From positions 70,461 through 134,460 of the forward strand of contig MU859115.1 in assembly GCA_033297205.1 (NCBI GenBank): a stretch of 64,000 bases of DNA, in the 5' to 3' direction. The translations under genes and the position numbers were made by a program. The DNA is from Pseudoneurospora amorphoporcata (taxonomy: Eukaryota > Ascomycota > Sordariomycetes > Sordariales > Sordariaceae). The notes under the pieces were generated by a model. That model was not told where the DNA came from, ran no database searches, and worked only from the letters and a program-made list of their open reading frames with translations. Positions 33,393 to 46,986 of this stretch are shown here, in pieces (the stretch's first letter is position 1; each line of letters starts with the position of its first letter).

Positions 33393-36300
33393 GTCCCTCG
33401 TCTGCCTGAACCCAACCGACCTTCCATACCGCAGCTAAGCTTCAACAAGCTTCAACAAGCTTTCCCCATCACATCTGATCACTCTTTTGTTTTGAACTTT
33501 AAAGCGAAGTAAGTACCCCTAAACACTGTGTACATCTTCCACCCTTCCCTCAGTCCAGTTCAGTCAAGTCCCACTTGGCACCAGACAGCTGATTGCTTCC
33601 AGGTTCCTATAACACACCTCACCTCCACAGCTCACCTCATCGATGGCGGTCAGCGGAGTTTCTCCATGGCGTCACGATGGCTGCTGTAGATCCCGAAGGG
33701 GTAAATCGTCTTCCCCGACCTCTCAGATCTCTCTCTGTCACCTATCTCGCCTCGCGACGTGGAACCTTGGCACCTGAGTCGCCAACTGAGGCTCGGATAC
33801 CGGAATCGAAACTTTCCAGGCGGCACGACGAAGCGAGATCGCGCACGTAGCGCCGCAGCCCGCAGCCCGCAGGCGGTATGTGTCACAGCCATGATCTCAC
33901 ACCGTAGATCCAGCCAGCAACCAACGTCAAGGCATCGCGGTTTCAGACGAGGCGAGTCTCGGCGAGTGTCATCCATCTAGGGGTATCCACGTCGACAATG
34001 TCAGTCAGAAAGCTTGGCCAGACCTCGTAGCCACGCTAAAGGGCGATCTCTCGGTTCTCTTCCATTGATCAGACGCGATTCAACGTCACTTGACAGCGGC
34101 TTGCCAGCGGGAGGTGGAACCTCTATGACACAGGAAGGGGGTCGGATGGAGGGTTTCGGTAAGGGAGGGCGGATAAGGTAAGGTGCGTACCTCCAGGTAG
34201 TGCGCTAGTTCGAGACGGGAGAGGTAGGTGAGCAGAAGGAAGCAGAGTAACTGGAAGCGGAAAGCCGACAACCGGGAAAGGGTCTCGGCAGCCAGTTACC
34301 AGAAACCACGATTGACAGGGAGGTAGGCAGTTCTCACTTCCATAGTGGTGAGGTTCTCATACGCACAGACAAAGGTGAGACAGGAAGAGATAGTAGCGAT
34401 ACTGTTAGTCAGGAGGTGAAAATAAGGTGAATACCCCTAGAGGATGGGATGGAAAGGCTAATGAATGTCTTACCGCTTCACCGGTAACTAGATTCGGTAG
34501 GTATCTGACAATCAGCTAAGGGAAGGTCCCTTGAAGTGTGGCTTTGGGGGCTACTAGCTTTTGAGACAAAGGAACTTTAGGATTGGGGTGATGTGGCTTG
34601 ATTACATGTGAATATGTCATATCTCTTCGAGTTTATTGTGTCCGGACAGAGTGGTCCCCGATAAAAACAACGAAAACAGCAATTCCTCTCTGCTTGCTTT
34701 CGTGGTTGCGGGTTTTCCAAGTTCCTATAGGATGCATCTTGCGCCGTGTTATCATCACAGTACATTGTTTCTGCGCTTCTTCTGCTTTCCTTTGGGCGTT
34801 CTGGCCAATATTTTTCAAAATGTTCAGAGAGATGGAAGATCTTCTTGGTAGAATGATGCTTCCGGTCCTATGAGAATGGGAATCTTTGAGCGAGTGGCAT
34901 CGCCAACTGTGGACGTGGCTGAACGGCATTTGTGGCGGGTACGGTTCGCGATCGAGAGTCGAGGCTTTGCATGGCCCATTTACGCAAAACTCGTTGCTTC
35001 TAGACTAGTTTTGGAACTTTCCCTGGATTTCCTGTTTCGGCCATCGCTATTCGACAATCGCGGCGCTGTTCAGCTTCGAGTCATTGAGAGAGAAGGGAGG
35101 CGTAAAACGGCATTGGGGCCGGGAACGACACATCCACATGTTCAACCCTAACCCCCCCGTTTCAACTTGCATTACCCGACTCCAAGTCCCGAGCTAAAAG
35201 AACTGTCGAACCACCACAAGTCATTCACAACTTCTCATTCGTTGCACAAAAGTTGGATCTTGATAACGTACCTATGCATAATTCCACACCAGATCACAGG
35301 TTACATCAAGTCGGGCCTCGCGAACAACCCGCGCGGCCGACCTCGACTGTCCATTCTGAGCTCTGCTCTGCTAACCCCGATCCCGATCCCCGATTCCAAT
35401 GTAACGGTATGGCAAAGTACCCTTCTCCAAATCCGAGGTACCGAGAGGTACACACACCGAGACGCCGTTCTTGGCCAATCCCAGTTCGCATTCTCATCCA
35501 ACGTGGTTAAGCTTAAAAGCCGATCAAAGTATAAAGTCCGAGGAAGCACAAGGTGTTGTGGACGGGTGTTTCCTCCGCTTTGTACACAGTGCTCGCTTCC
35601 GAGTGGGGGTGGTTTTTTGGGGAATATCGTCGCTGGCATCATGATGAATCATGGATACCTGAGAAAATGCACCTGATAATGATGTGCAACAGGGCTCCTC
35701 TCTTGGGAGAAGCGATCTAAAAGATCGTCGGTATTCGAAAAACCAAAAAAAAACAAGATTACTCCGTGGCGATGGCTTCAATATTGATCGATATCGTCAA
35801 GTCTCTTCTCTTGACTGAATGCAAACGCATTACTCTTTTGCAAAACGGGGCGACGGGCCGATCCAATGTCTTCTTACCTTCCAAAGGAAACCGCACTGAC
35901 AGTGTATAGAGAAACGCGAAGCCCATCCAATATGCTCTCTGCTTTACCGCGGTCCAATGCTTTGAAGCATCACATAGCAGCCTAGCAAGAACGACGATAG
36001 CTTTCGTTCGGCGTCGTATTTCAAGGCTCGCGAGAAGAGTTTCTCATTCCATACTTTCATCTCCGCGGATGGCGGCGCAGCTTTCAAGTTCGACCCCAGC
36101 CAACCATGGACTATTTCAACCTTACAGTACTACCCAAGCTAGCTTATCACCCAAAGACAGCGCAACCAGACGCCAACGCCAGAACACAGGCACATGCGCG
36201 TATTACGTACCCTCACAGGCGCGAGTGAGAACGTAAGCGGGGCGGACACAACTTACAAGAAGGGTAGTGGAAAGACAAACCAAGTCAACACAGCCCAAGA

Positions 36301-36818
36301 TGGGGCTGGGATTGCCTGAAGCGGACACATGAATGTGTGGTTGAGCCAAGAGGAACTTGCATATGCACATGGCGTTGTTGGTGCATGTGTTGAGAAGGAT
36401 CGAAAGTAAAAGGATGAAAGGGCCCGAACAAGAGGTGACGCTGTTGCCAGCAGTATGGTAGTCTGGGCCATGATCATCAACGTTCGACCCAATGTTAAAA
36501 GGCCGCTGATCTGATCAGTGGGGGTCATACATCACCATAATCGAACAAGCTTCGAAGCGAGGGCTGGTCGGGTAGTGATCCTTCGGATCCAGGTGGGATA
36601 TCATGTCAAAAAGTGGTGTCAACGCCGTCGCATCGCCCAAAATGTCAAACATGGTACTATCCACCGAATCGCAACCGTTATGGCAAAAAGGGAGAGTCAA
36701 CAACCGCGGGCAGGCTCATACTCGTTCAGGTAGACCGTTTGACGTTGGACAACGCCCTGATGCCGAGTTTATGATACCTGCAAAAGCATAGTGCATCGCA
36801 GAATAACATGGCCGTGGG

Positions 36819-36845
<27 letters not shown>
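36819..36845. repeat. 27-base poly(A) run
   Basis: Uninterrupted A27 in a gene-free region. No open frame or target duplication next to it supports a retroposed copy. Confidence 0.9.
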
Positions 36846-36850
<5 letters not shown>

Positions 36851-39800
36851 GTTATCACGAAGCACTAAAAGAGCGGGCCACAATTAAGCCAGGCGTAAGT
36901 ACCGAAAATCGTAAATCATACTGTGTACACTAGGATCCCCTCCCTTAAGAATTTGTGGGCGAACGAACGATGGTGTTCTTGGGCCGAAGCTAGTGTGACA
37001 AAGATTTTCCTCCTCGTTCAGCGATCGTCGAACTAGCGGGTGAGAGTTTTTCATCATGTCTTCATCGGTTGTTGTGTACAGAGCAAATAGGCGATGTTGT
37101 GCTGTGCTGTCACGGACCTCGGTTCAGCGAGTCACAGTTTTATTTTGTGGTCAGGGCAACAATGGATTGAGACCTTGTTCCTGGAGATGGTCCCTGAAGC
37201 TAGGACACATCTATCGAGTGATATGGTTCGACACCAAACACTCGGTGAGATCCAAGCACAGCCGATGGAGATACATAGATCATGATGAAATCTGCTGATG
37301 GCACAGGACCACAAAACGGTTGGTGAATGTGTACACTACTGTAAAAAGAAGGGTTGGGGAGGATGGGGTCCCTAGGTCACTGAGGGATTTCATTTTCGAC
37401 AAATTTTTATTCTCTGTTTTGTTCGCGCGTAGGAGTCATGCCGAGAATTGTTCTTTCTGGAACGCTGACTGTCGCTGACCATCGAGGCCGTCCACGGATT
37501 TAAGGAACACTTTACTGCAGTGATGATTTGTGTTATATCCGATCCAATGCCACACCATCACTGAACCCCCAAAACGCGGCGAATGAACGCTGCAGCTTCC
37601 CTTGAGATGAACTCCACACCCGGACCCTTGGCAAGCAATCGCCCGTCAGCCGGCCCGTCACCGAAGACACGCCGTTACAGTAACAGACCCCACCATGTTT
37701 ACGTTTGGCCGATCGACCGTGACGACTGTTCAGTGTGATGCTTAGGTCTTTTATGTCAGCGGTCAAAATCTTGGAAGGTTGGCATTTGTCATGCAATTTC
37801 TGGGTGCACCACCCGAATTTGAGGAAAAGACAGCATTTTAAATGCGCACCCGCTAGAGGCTAGGTATTTATCACAATTTGTAATGGAATTTTGGTGTTAC
37901 GTTAGAGGTCTTGGAGGGGAAGAAATCACAGATCGCAGGGGCACGGACGGACGGGCAGTGAGACGGACCCGGGAATTCGGCCAGGTCCTACACGGTAGGC
38001 GCTAACGTGCACTAACACTTACACGGGGCTGGACAGCGGACAGTGCTGAAACTCCGTTCTCCAAGATAGCAAGGCGTCGGGTGCATCATGTTTCCCCATG
38101 GACAACAACGACGACGGGAACAGTATTGGTTCATGAGCGTTGAACGACAAGCTTCATGCACAAAACCATGCAATTCCAGACTTCATAACTCCCTCTGGAC
38201 CCCGTGCCAACTGCCAAGTACCCCAGCCTCACCAAGGCGGCCAGACCCTTCCAAATGACCAAATCCTTCCCTCTCCCAAAACTACCAAGCCAAGGCCAAG
38301 CAGTGTCACCATGGGCCGTCCCTGGAAATCAACATCACGATCCTGCTCTCAAAAGGTCCATCAGTCATCGTCCGCCCACGCGTAAACTGCCCTGAAGGAT
38401 CGAGAGCCAAATTTCAAAAGAAAAATAAAGAAAAAGAAAATCCTTCTTCCGGACAAGGCTTCCCATCCGGAAGCAATTCAAGAACGCCGCGGTAACAAAA
38501 GGTCCGGACATTCATACCCATATGGTTGGGAGATGCTGAGTTCACGGCACACAAAGGCTTTTGTGTTGTTCTCCCGCCGCCGCCTCTGAGTAACCACCTT
38601 ACTACTCCTGATGGATAGTTGACCGAGCGGAAAAGCAAGACACGAAAGACTTTGTGTCGTCGTTGTGCTGTCGTTGTGTTATGTGACGGCGATGTTTGAG
38701 GCTAATATCGATCTAGAACCCTCCTCAAATCCACGGTGTGTAACTTCGATGTGTCCCCACGCAAGCCTTGTGCTCGTGGCGCTCACCGTGCCTCGGTCGG
38801 GTAGTTTATGGTTTACCGCTCAGCTTGCCTCGTGTCCCAAGGTCCCTATGACCTTTTGGATGGGCTTCCGTGGGAATGGTTGACGGTGACGGTCGTTAAC
38901 AGGGTTGAGTTTTACCGAGGATTGTGTTTTTATCAGTGTATGCATAGGGACAAAGGTCTTGCTAAAGAAAGGATCCCTTCACGGCGTCATGTCGATCAAA
39001 GATAATCAGATCGAGCGTTTATGTCCACTGTATTTACACTAACGTAATCTTGATATCACAAGGAGGCCACTGCCAACTATGCTTACTATGTGAATACACT
39101 CCCATGGTGATCACCGCCGTGCGAGAAGTCGAGGACACCTATCGCATATTTTTTTTCTGTTTTTTTTTTTTGGCCCACCATCTCTTCCAGGCCCGCGGAG
39201 TCTAGCTCCGTGTTGCGCAGAACGGAGAGTTTTTGCAAGGTATTGTAGCTTACAAGAAATGTGCCTCGAAGAAATGATTGGCTGACTGGCTTCAGTTATG
39301 CGGCCCCTTGTGCTATGCAGAGGTATTATACTTGTGCCTGACTTGTGACTCAAAACACCTACATTACAGGTCTCAGATCGTGTCTGAATGGACACTCGGT
39401 GCTGTGCTGTGCTGTGCTGACTTGCATAGAGCAGGACAGGAAAGGCGTGCAATATGCATGGTGCTTTGTCTTAACGCCAAGCAATGGGCGAGTTAATATG
39501 TAAAAGGGCGCCAAGATGACTAAAGAATGGGTATGCATTACACATTAGGGTTTAGTTCTCAGAAATTGCACCCAGGTTGACGAATGCAGTAAGTGTCATG
39601 AGGAAGATGGTAAATCCGGAGTTTTAAATATTTCGCTGCTGTATTTGCGGCTGCAGCTACGCAGCATGTATAGGTATTATTGTCTGCCATTTCTACGTAA
39701 CTGCACGAGACCCTGAAAAAGGCGTAGACAGCGACAAGAATACAAGAAAAGACCCGTTTCGGGCTTGCTGACATTAACCACCATCCTTTTACTCAAGGAT

Positions 39801-40033
39801 AGGTAGCTATCTATAGTAAGCAGCCATGCTATGCAATGCAAAATCCGAACTAAAAATACAAAAAGCCAGCCAACACCCAATCCCCATCCACAAAAGAAAA
39901 GCAAAAAAAAATAAACACCTGTATAAGCCAACAAAAAGCCCAATCTCTCCCTGAAAATGCAAAAGACAAAAGCCACACACTTCCCCAACCAAACCAAAAC
40001 GTCCACCGTAAACTCCTTGCCAATTGGAACGAC

Positions 40034-40034
<1 letters not shown>

Positions 40035-40078
<44 letters not shown>
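40035..40078. repeat. GAT trinucleotide microsatellite
   Basis: About 14.5 uninterrupted GAT units, downstream of the zinc-cluster gene. Likely length-variable between strains. Confidence 0.95.
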
Positions 40079-40079
<1 letters not shown>

Positions 40080-40450
40080 AAACAACTCTAGCTAGGAGAG
40101 TAGAGAGCAAAAAGGTATGTGTGCTTGCTCTTGTGCTGCTGCTATGCTTGTGTAAGAAGTCGTCGCGGCGAGCTACCCCTCCTATTGGTTGTTGTTTCCC
40201 TTGTGTGTTAATACGCCTTTATGCAAATGCTGCACGCCTTGCGCCCCGTATTTCCGAAACCGTGTAAGAAAGTTGTCCGATCCGCCCAATGAACTACCCC
40301 TGAAATCCTTTGAAGTCGCTTACGTAGCCCAATTTGCGTTAACCGCGACCCGATGATGCAATGTACTGGTTGTAGTGATGTGTGTGCGTGTGTGTGAGGT
40401 ATGCGAATTGATCGGTCGGTACTTGAGCACTTATGCCCGATTAACACGGC

Positions 40451-41619
40451 TTACATTCGCAAGTCAGCGTCGTAGCCCGAGTACATCATTGGATCGCCCA
40501 TTCCCATCATGACCTCGGGGTTAGGACACGACAGGACGTGGGGCTTGATGGTGCCAAAGTTGGACTCGTAAAGGCCCTGGTTCAACATCTCCATGCTGAG
40601 ATACGACAGGTTGTCCGGGGCAGTGAAGTCCATCGAGGTCGGGCGGCTGAGCCATGTCGTCGGGAAGGTGGTAGGCGGCATGACGGGAGACTGGCTGGGG
40701 AACGAATCGGTAGGGGTAGCTGTGGCGAGGTCAAAATCACCGTAGCTGAGGCTGGCGGGAGACATGGTGAGGGCGGTGCCGTTGTTGAAGGTCTTGCGGT
40801 AATCTTCGAAGTCCGAGTGGTCGACTTCTGATGAGCTGGCACGGTCGGTTCTACTCGAGTCGCCGTCCTGCTTGTTGTTGCTGTTGTTCGCAGCGTTGGC
40901 CTTCTGCTGCTCTTCCAGCTGTCTAGCGAGCTCAGCGAGACCTGCCTCATCTTCAGGGAAGATGGAATGTACGGGGAGGTCCATATCGCTGTTGGGTCGG
41001 ATGCAGCCGAGCTTGGAGGCAATGTTGTGAATGACCGGTTGGCCACGGTCGTTAAGCTCCGGCTCACCAAGGTCCCATTGTTGCCCGTTCCGTACCATGG
41101 CATAAAGCTTGTGGACTGTGGCAATGAGAGCAAACTGGGTGTTTTCCAACACCTCGGCGTACCTGTTTGACTATGTTAGCCAATGTCTCAGAAACACTAA
41201 CTCGTTCCACCGCATTTACTGACCCTCTGGGCAATTGCTTGTACTCGGTCTTTTTCCTGGTTCCGGCGGTACATACTAGGCCGTCGTCCTTACATCTCTT
41301 GCAGGGGAATTCTCCATCACACTAGATGAGACATGTCAGCACAAAGCTGTTGTGCGATACTCGAATGTCCCGTATTTACCTTGGTCTTCTTCATTCTACA
41401 CCTCTCGCAGGCCTTCCATACTCTCTTATGCCTCCCATCGCCAACTGAATGGCTGTGGCTGTGGCTGTCTATTGATGGTGACTGAGGGTGTCCATGTGCG
41501 CTGGTGCGTTTTGAGCCGCCACGATGTACTGGCTTGACAACCTTGGAGTTGGAGTGCGTTCTCTTTGGGGCCTGCGTTTTGAGGTGCTCCTCGTTCGGCG
41601 GTGTGGGCAGGCTTTCCAT
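40451..41619 (-). CDS. Zn2Cys6 (Gal4-type) transcription factor
   Basis: Three exons on the minus strand, 41380-41619, 41224-41321 and 40451-41162, give 349 residues. The binuclear zinc cluster spans exons 1 and 2: ACERCRMKKTK, then CDGEFPCKRCKDDGLVC, matching C-x2-C-x6-C-x5-C-x2-C-x6-C, near residues 71-97. Introns have GTAAAT with a CTAG acceptor, and GTCAGT with a GCTAAC branch and CAAACAG acceptor; both keep the frame. N-terminal residues 1-65 are rich in Pro, Ser and His. After the cluster come a conserved-looking block (YAEVLENTQFALIATVHKLY), a Glu/Gln stretch, and a Ser/Thr/Pro/Met-rich C-terminus. There is no fungal-specific middle homology region, so it is a short regulator class. 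Targets are unknown. It stands alone, with 8 kb downstream and 9 kb upstream free of convincing genes, a setting often seen for developmentally controlled regulators. Confidence 0.9.
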
Positions 41620-44600
41620 TGTGGATGTCGTGAACTGTTGTGAAGTAGGGTGAGGTGGGGTGGAACTCCTTGTTGATTGTTGGAGAAATAGGCGAGTCGT
41701 CGAGAGGTGTTGGGTGATTGTCTTGGCGAAGTATGTTGAGTGTTAAGTCGTTCAACTTTGAGGAGGGGTATTTGCAATACTTCCAAGCTGGACTGTCAGT
41801 GATAGATAGTAACCCAGAGAACGAGGGGCTAGCGATAGATTTATAAACGAAAACGAGATTCCAGAAGGAAGAAACCAAGGATAAGGGCAAGGTACAGTTA
41901 GCCTGAAGAGTACGTACTTGAGGAATGGGATGAGCAGAAGCCCTGGTCGGAATTGACTCGAGGATTAATAATGGGACCCGCTACAAGGAATGTCGAACAT
42001 CAAGTGGTCAAGACAGCGAGGATGGAGTCTCCGTGAAAGGGATTTTAGCGAGGTGGTGCCTACCAGGCCGCGGCGGGGGCTTTGTCCCTAACACCGTGCA
42101 CGAAACAGTGGGATACTTCTCTCGGGCTCCAAGCCTTCAACAACGCGGCGCGGGTAGCATTCAAGGCAATTCAACGGTCGGCTCGTTCTTTCGTCCGAGC
42201 CTGCGGCGGGTCGATGTCCGCCCAGGTGTCCCCAAGTTCCCTCTACTCCCCTGACTAGGAAGAACATGCAACAGGTTGAAGCGTACCATGTGACTTGGAA
42301 CAAGTCGGCCTTGAATTTACTGGTGCAGAACCTTCATACCCTACAAACCTGGGAGTTTGGCTCCCAGAAGGCTTGCACCATGAGGGCGTTTGCATCATTG
42401 GGGGGGGCCTTGCAGTATGAGGGCACATTGACTGTACATAAGGTACTTCGGGTAGGTATCGCTGTACCTGAGGCCTGAAACGCACAGTGCATCGACTGTG
42501 TACTTCAAGTTGTATGCCATCTGCAGTGTGGGTGGATTCGGTGACCGCTGTGCGTTGCTGACTTTCCCGCCTTCTGGGTATAATGCGGAGCACTTTGGAG
42601 CGAACTGCTGCTCTGTACTTGGTGGTGTACCTTGATGTTCAGATGACGAGAGGTGCAATCCCACTCCCATTACGGAAACTGCTCGTAAAAAGCCCTTGTT
42701 CGACGACCCTGTTGGTGCTTCCCACTTAGTCGAAGATCTTGGATTTGGCCTGGCACTGGAGCTTTGTCTGCTGCCAACTGTCCCCATGCCGAGAATCAGA
42801 ACGGATCAATCATGGAGAATGACGGCCAGGGTCAACAGAAACTGATACCTGTTAGGGATGGGAAAAGAGACAGCTCTGTAATGTATCATCCTCAAATGGG
42901 ACAAACTGTTGGTCGGCAAGGGGGAGGTCATTGCTTGCGCGGGGTTGGGTGTGTTCAGCGTCTTCGATCAACCCTGATCGTGATTTGAGAGAGCCAGCAT
43001 ACAAATTCTTCGAAGACCAGCCTGTACCCCAACTCTCCAACTCTCAACCTTCCCCAACTTCTTTTGACACCCGAACCAGCGCTGGCCAGCTTCGAACTAT
43101 GTACTTAATCTTTTGAAAAGTTGTTGCCATACCACACGATGGACTCTTTCATAAGGAAGCTTTGCTCTGTTGAAACTGGATACTCTTGAAATCATATTTT
43201 TGCTGTCAGGGCTGCCCGCAGAGCAATTGATTGCTTGGAAGCCATCATCTTCTTTCTGATGTCCCGTGTCAAGCCAGTGTCAACCAGTGTCAATCGTTCC
43301 ACAAGGTGCCCACCACAGTCGGGTACATACTGCGTACGCAGCCCCACTTGGGAAAACAGGTGGGTACAACTTAACAAGGAGATACTTCGCTATACAATCG
43401 GGGTTTGACATCCGACTTCATGTGGAAGCTCATTCGTCAGCCAACCTTTGAATACTGAACCCTCACTGATGAAGACTTCAGTGAACATGTTTTTCGACAG
43501 GACATAGCCTAACAAGACACGAATCAGGGTTCCGGCCAAAGCTTCCGCTCATGTTTCATTGCCTCGCAGTCGTCGCCGCCTTGCTTTTGGATTCGAACTT
43601 TCATGAGTCGATGGTGAAGCAGAGAACTCGCCCTAAAACATCTCGTCCCTTTTTTTCTCTTCGTCCTTGAACTCTCTGAGCCCGTTAGGATGGTCACCAC
43701 CATATCACTTGGCTGGACCGGGCAATGTCCCTCGCGTTTGCAAAAGAAATCTCTGAAGAGGCTACGTACTATGCTAGAAGAAGCTTGTCAAAAGATGGAT
43801 CGTACCTCAACAGAGTGGGACGAAGAACTGGTGGAAAGGGATGCCACGCAGGGGGTGATAAAATCATCGTCATCACGACTTGTTCGTCTCGAATTTTTTT
43901 GGTTGCACTGACAAGCAGGATTGGTACTTACAAGGTCCCACAAGACTTCATGAGATCGATACCAGAAGAAGAGACTTTTTGAAAGGTTAGAATGTCTCAT
44001 CCACGGTCGCGGAACCCGGTGACGTGCTCGTGCTTGACATGTATCGCCACTGATCAGTGTCTGTGATATCAACAGAGATAGTCAAGAGATGAAACTCATC
44101 GCGGGTCAAACTGTCGTGCGATTGACGGGATGCACGAGCGCAGGTTTATGCCCTAATTTGTGCCCCCCGAAAAGCTCAAAACCCGTCGGACTCGTCGTGG
44201 GTGGCGGTAGGGCGATCGGTGGGTGTCTCCAGCGGTAGGATACAATGCCTGGCTGTAAAAGAGAGAAAAGAAGTTGTCCACATGAGCCCATGAAATCAAG
44301 ATCGTCGATATCGACGATCCCTGGTCCACAACAGGCGGGTGACCCCATTCACAGCTATGAATGTATCTTGGGGTCATGCCATAGATAGACTCAAGTTGGT
44401 GATCATTCACGATGAAGTGAATGTTGTTTCTAATTGGATCATTACCCGAGAACCACAAGCTAGTTGCTGCTTCCTGTCGGCTCGCTGCCGTTGCAGACAC
44501 AACGGGGTATTCGCTCGCTCTTTGCCACGATCATTTTGTTTGCAGGTAAAAAGATGTGGGTTCGAGGTGCCAGCTGAATATGATGGTCCAGCGGACGATG

Positions 44601-46986
44601 TCCCTTGTGCCGTACCCCAAGTTTGACGCATCCACAGCAGCTTCTCCTTTGGTCCTTAGTAAGCGGTTATGGCGGCCAACACATCTCAGCCGGAATCGGC
44701 ACCGAAACATTCCAGAAGGCTTCTTGAAGTTACTTAAATCGGGATGGCGTATGGCGAGAATGCTACTCTGCAGCAGCCAAGAACGGCAGAGACCGAACTA
44801 ATAACTGAGCCGCGCAAGAAGCCGCTACCATAACGTACTGTAGGCCGACACTGTTCACACTTGAGCAAGTGTGGAGGTTTTTGCCGGAATATAACGGACT
44901 GAAACAGCCATCTCCTAGCCAGTCTTTGGCCAACAGACACCTCATGACCGCCTGAAGATTGCCGGCAAGCCGCAAGAGACCCTGGCCGGTTTACCTTGAC
45001 CTCCCTCAGCCTCCACATTGTCATCGTTGTTTTAGGGGTCCTGAACACAGGTGAGGGATAAAGGCCACTGGTTGGGGATGATGTGACTGCATGGTTACTT
45101 TGTTGTAGCCCTTGATTCCCCAACTGTTGCCCTTTTTGGATGCCGCGACGGGATTCAAAATGTCACCTGGGGATTGGCTTGCCAGAAGCGTCAGTGCGTG
45201 CGATAGGGTCTGACAATGGGCACCACAACAACTTCGGCGTCCGAACCCAAAGCCGACCTGGCGGTGACGGGTCCGTGGTCTATGTTTGGCAACCACCATC
45301 TGGTTCATCCTTCTTTCTCTGCCAGACCTTGTCGCTTCACGCTCCCTACCATAATACTGTCCAAGCGGACATTGTGTATGTCGTGACGCTGGAGTTGTTG
45401 ACTGACAATCAACGCCGTCTCAAAGATCACCTTGCCCCTCTTCGAGGTTCAGGGGCCTGTGCTTGTTAATTTGAAGCTGCTGGCGAAGGAGAAATTCTCT
45501 TCTCGGCTGAAAATGCCGAAGGGCGAGTTCCGCCGAGCGCGTCTGAACAGTGTGGGCCACGATGGGATGTGCTGCCAGGGCTGAAAATCTGAAAAGCCTC
45601 ATCGCATGGCCGGTGGAGTCGATCGAAGCATCGGTGGAGTTTGCCTGTGGCACATTGTCTCGTACATTGTTGTATGAGTGCTCGTGGAAAGCCGAATCGG
45701 GAAGGCTCAGCGTTGAAGCGACAATCTCTAGATACTAGCACCCGCGTGTAAGATAGTCAGTCATCACCACCATGTGATATCTTCGAAGTGTCTTTTTGCG
45801 TGGGAGATATTGTCGTCGACAGTGCAGGTTGTTGCGCCAAACATCAACTCGTAGCGTGAAGCTGTTACTTGGTATGCTTGACGTCATCCCGTGTCTTGGT
45901 ATGTGTAGGAGCTCGCGCTTTGACAGACTTCAGATCGCGAAGCCAACTTGGCGCGTTTGTCATGATAGTGGATTGCTGATTGCGGTAGGTTGTGGGACAC
46001 CTGACACGCTGAGACTTTTGGAGCCCTGGGACATATTTACCTTCTGGATACTGCCCGATCCATTCCGACCACCCAAAGCTGTGACTGGGCGACGCTCAGG
46101 AGACCTCAGGGGATCCAGGGGCCTCGATGATCGATCTCAAACGGCCAGGGGTAGTGCCATCGAGTTGTGTTCGCGGGGGCGACCATGTGGACGGGCGTTG
46201 CCAACAATAGCTTGACGACAAGATCTTGATAGTGTCGTGTCCTGTCGTGCCTGCCTCAGGAAGGGGATGTTTCGGAGGGAAATGGAGAGCGGGCACTGGG
46301 AGGGAGCGGAAGCCACTACAGTAATTTGGATCACCGTCCGAGATGGATATTGCGTCGTGTTGTGTGAGAATGAGGTCGAGGACGCGAAAAGGGAAACGGG
46401 TGGAAAGAGGCAGAGCCAGGCAAAGCGACTCGTTTCAAGAAACGACAAGAATGCCCTGGTTAACCGCTCGTAGCTTCCATCTTTTGTCATTGATCCTGCT
46501 CGAACCCTGAAGTTCACTGCAGGCGTTCTTGCCTGCCTGGGCGCCCAACTTCTTCTGCCTGTGCTGGCCCCGCCCGGAAAACAGGGGGTCAATTTCGTGG
46601 TGGATCCTGCCAAAAGCTTGTTTTGCAGAAAGGGCCCGGGCACCTTTGCGGCTGCTGCAACCCGGGGAGCTGCCGAGTGCACAGGGCTGGTACTACCTTA
46701 ACACACTGTGTGTCTGATCACGCCTTCCCTTCTCAGCCTCTCATTAGACTCCTCCTCATCAACCTAAACTCACGACGGGTCTCTGACCAGATTGGGAAGC
46801 GGCGACCTGTACAAGCTGTGAGGCGGGAGATGTCTGCAAAGAAATATAAAAAAATCACGATCTTACTCTAGAGGTAAGTTCCCAGCTCGGTCTTTACACC
46901 TAACCGTGTTCGTCACTACCACCCGGTCCAGCGCCGACGCATTAATCCTCTGTATCGCATCACCGCTAAACACGCCATCATGATGC
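41620..46986. other. long 5' region of the zinc-cluster gene, no gene recognised
   Basis: Over 5 kb without a supported gene. Open frames up to 180 codons (46137-46682, minus) lack motifs and codon bias. A perfect 20-bp palindrome lies at 44300-44319. The first 2 kb is likely promoter for the zinc-cluster gene. Confidence 0.45.
44300..44319. promoter_or_regulatory. perfect 20-bp palindrome, possible dimer-binding site
   Basis: GATCGTCGATATCGACGATC is identical on both strands. It lies 2.7 kb upstream of the zinc-cluster gene start. Function is unknown. Confidence 0.25.

Larger units (their letters stand above)
32372..40450. other. 8-kb gene-free region
   Basis: Apart from the inverted-repeat element at 33012-33392, a 27-base A run at 36819 and a GAT microsatellite at 40035, I find no gene. 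The open frames are short, overlap on both strands and have no domain, signal peptide or splice pattern. No tRNA or 5S rRNA sequence was recognised. Confidence 0.5.

Noticed and set aside
33201..33512. 103-codon open frame in the inverted-repeat element
   Set aside because: It simply runs through the right arm of the repeat and has no similarity to a transposase that I can see.
43570..43600. GATTCGAAC, reminiscent of a tRNA T-loop on the minus strand
   Set aside because: The flanking bases do not form a T stem, and no acceptor or anticodon arm was found.
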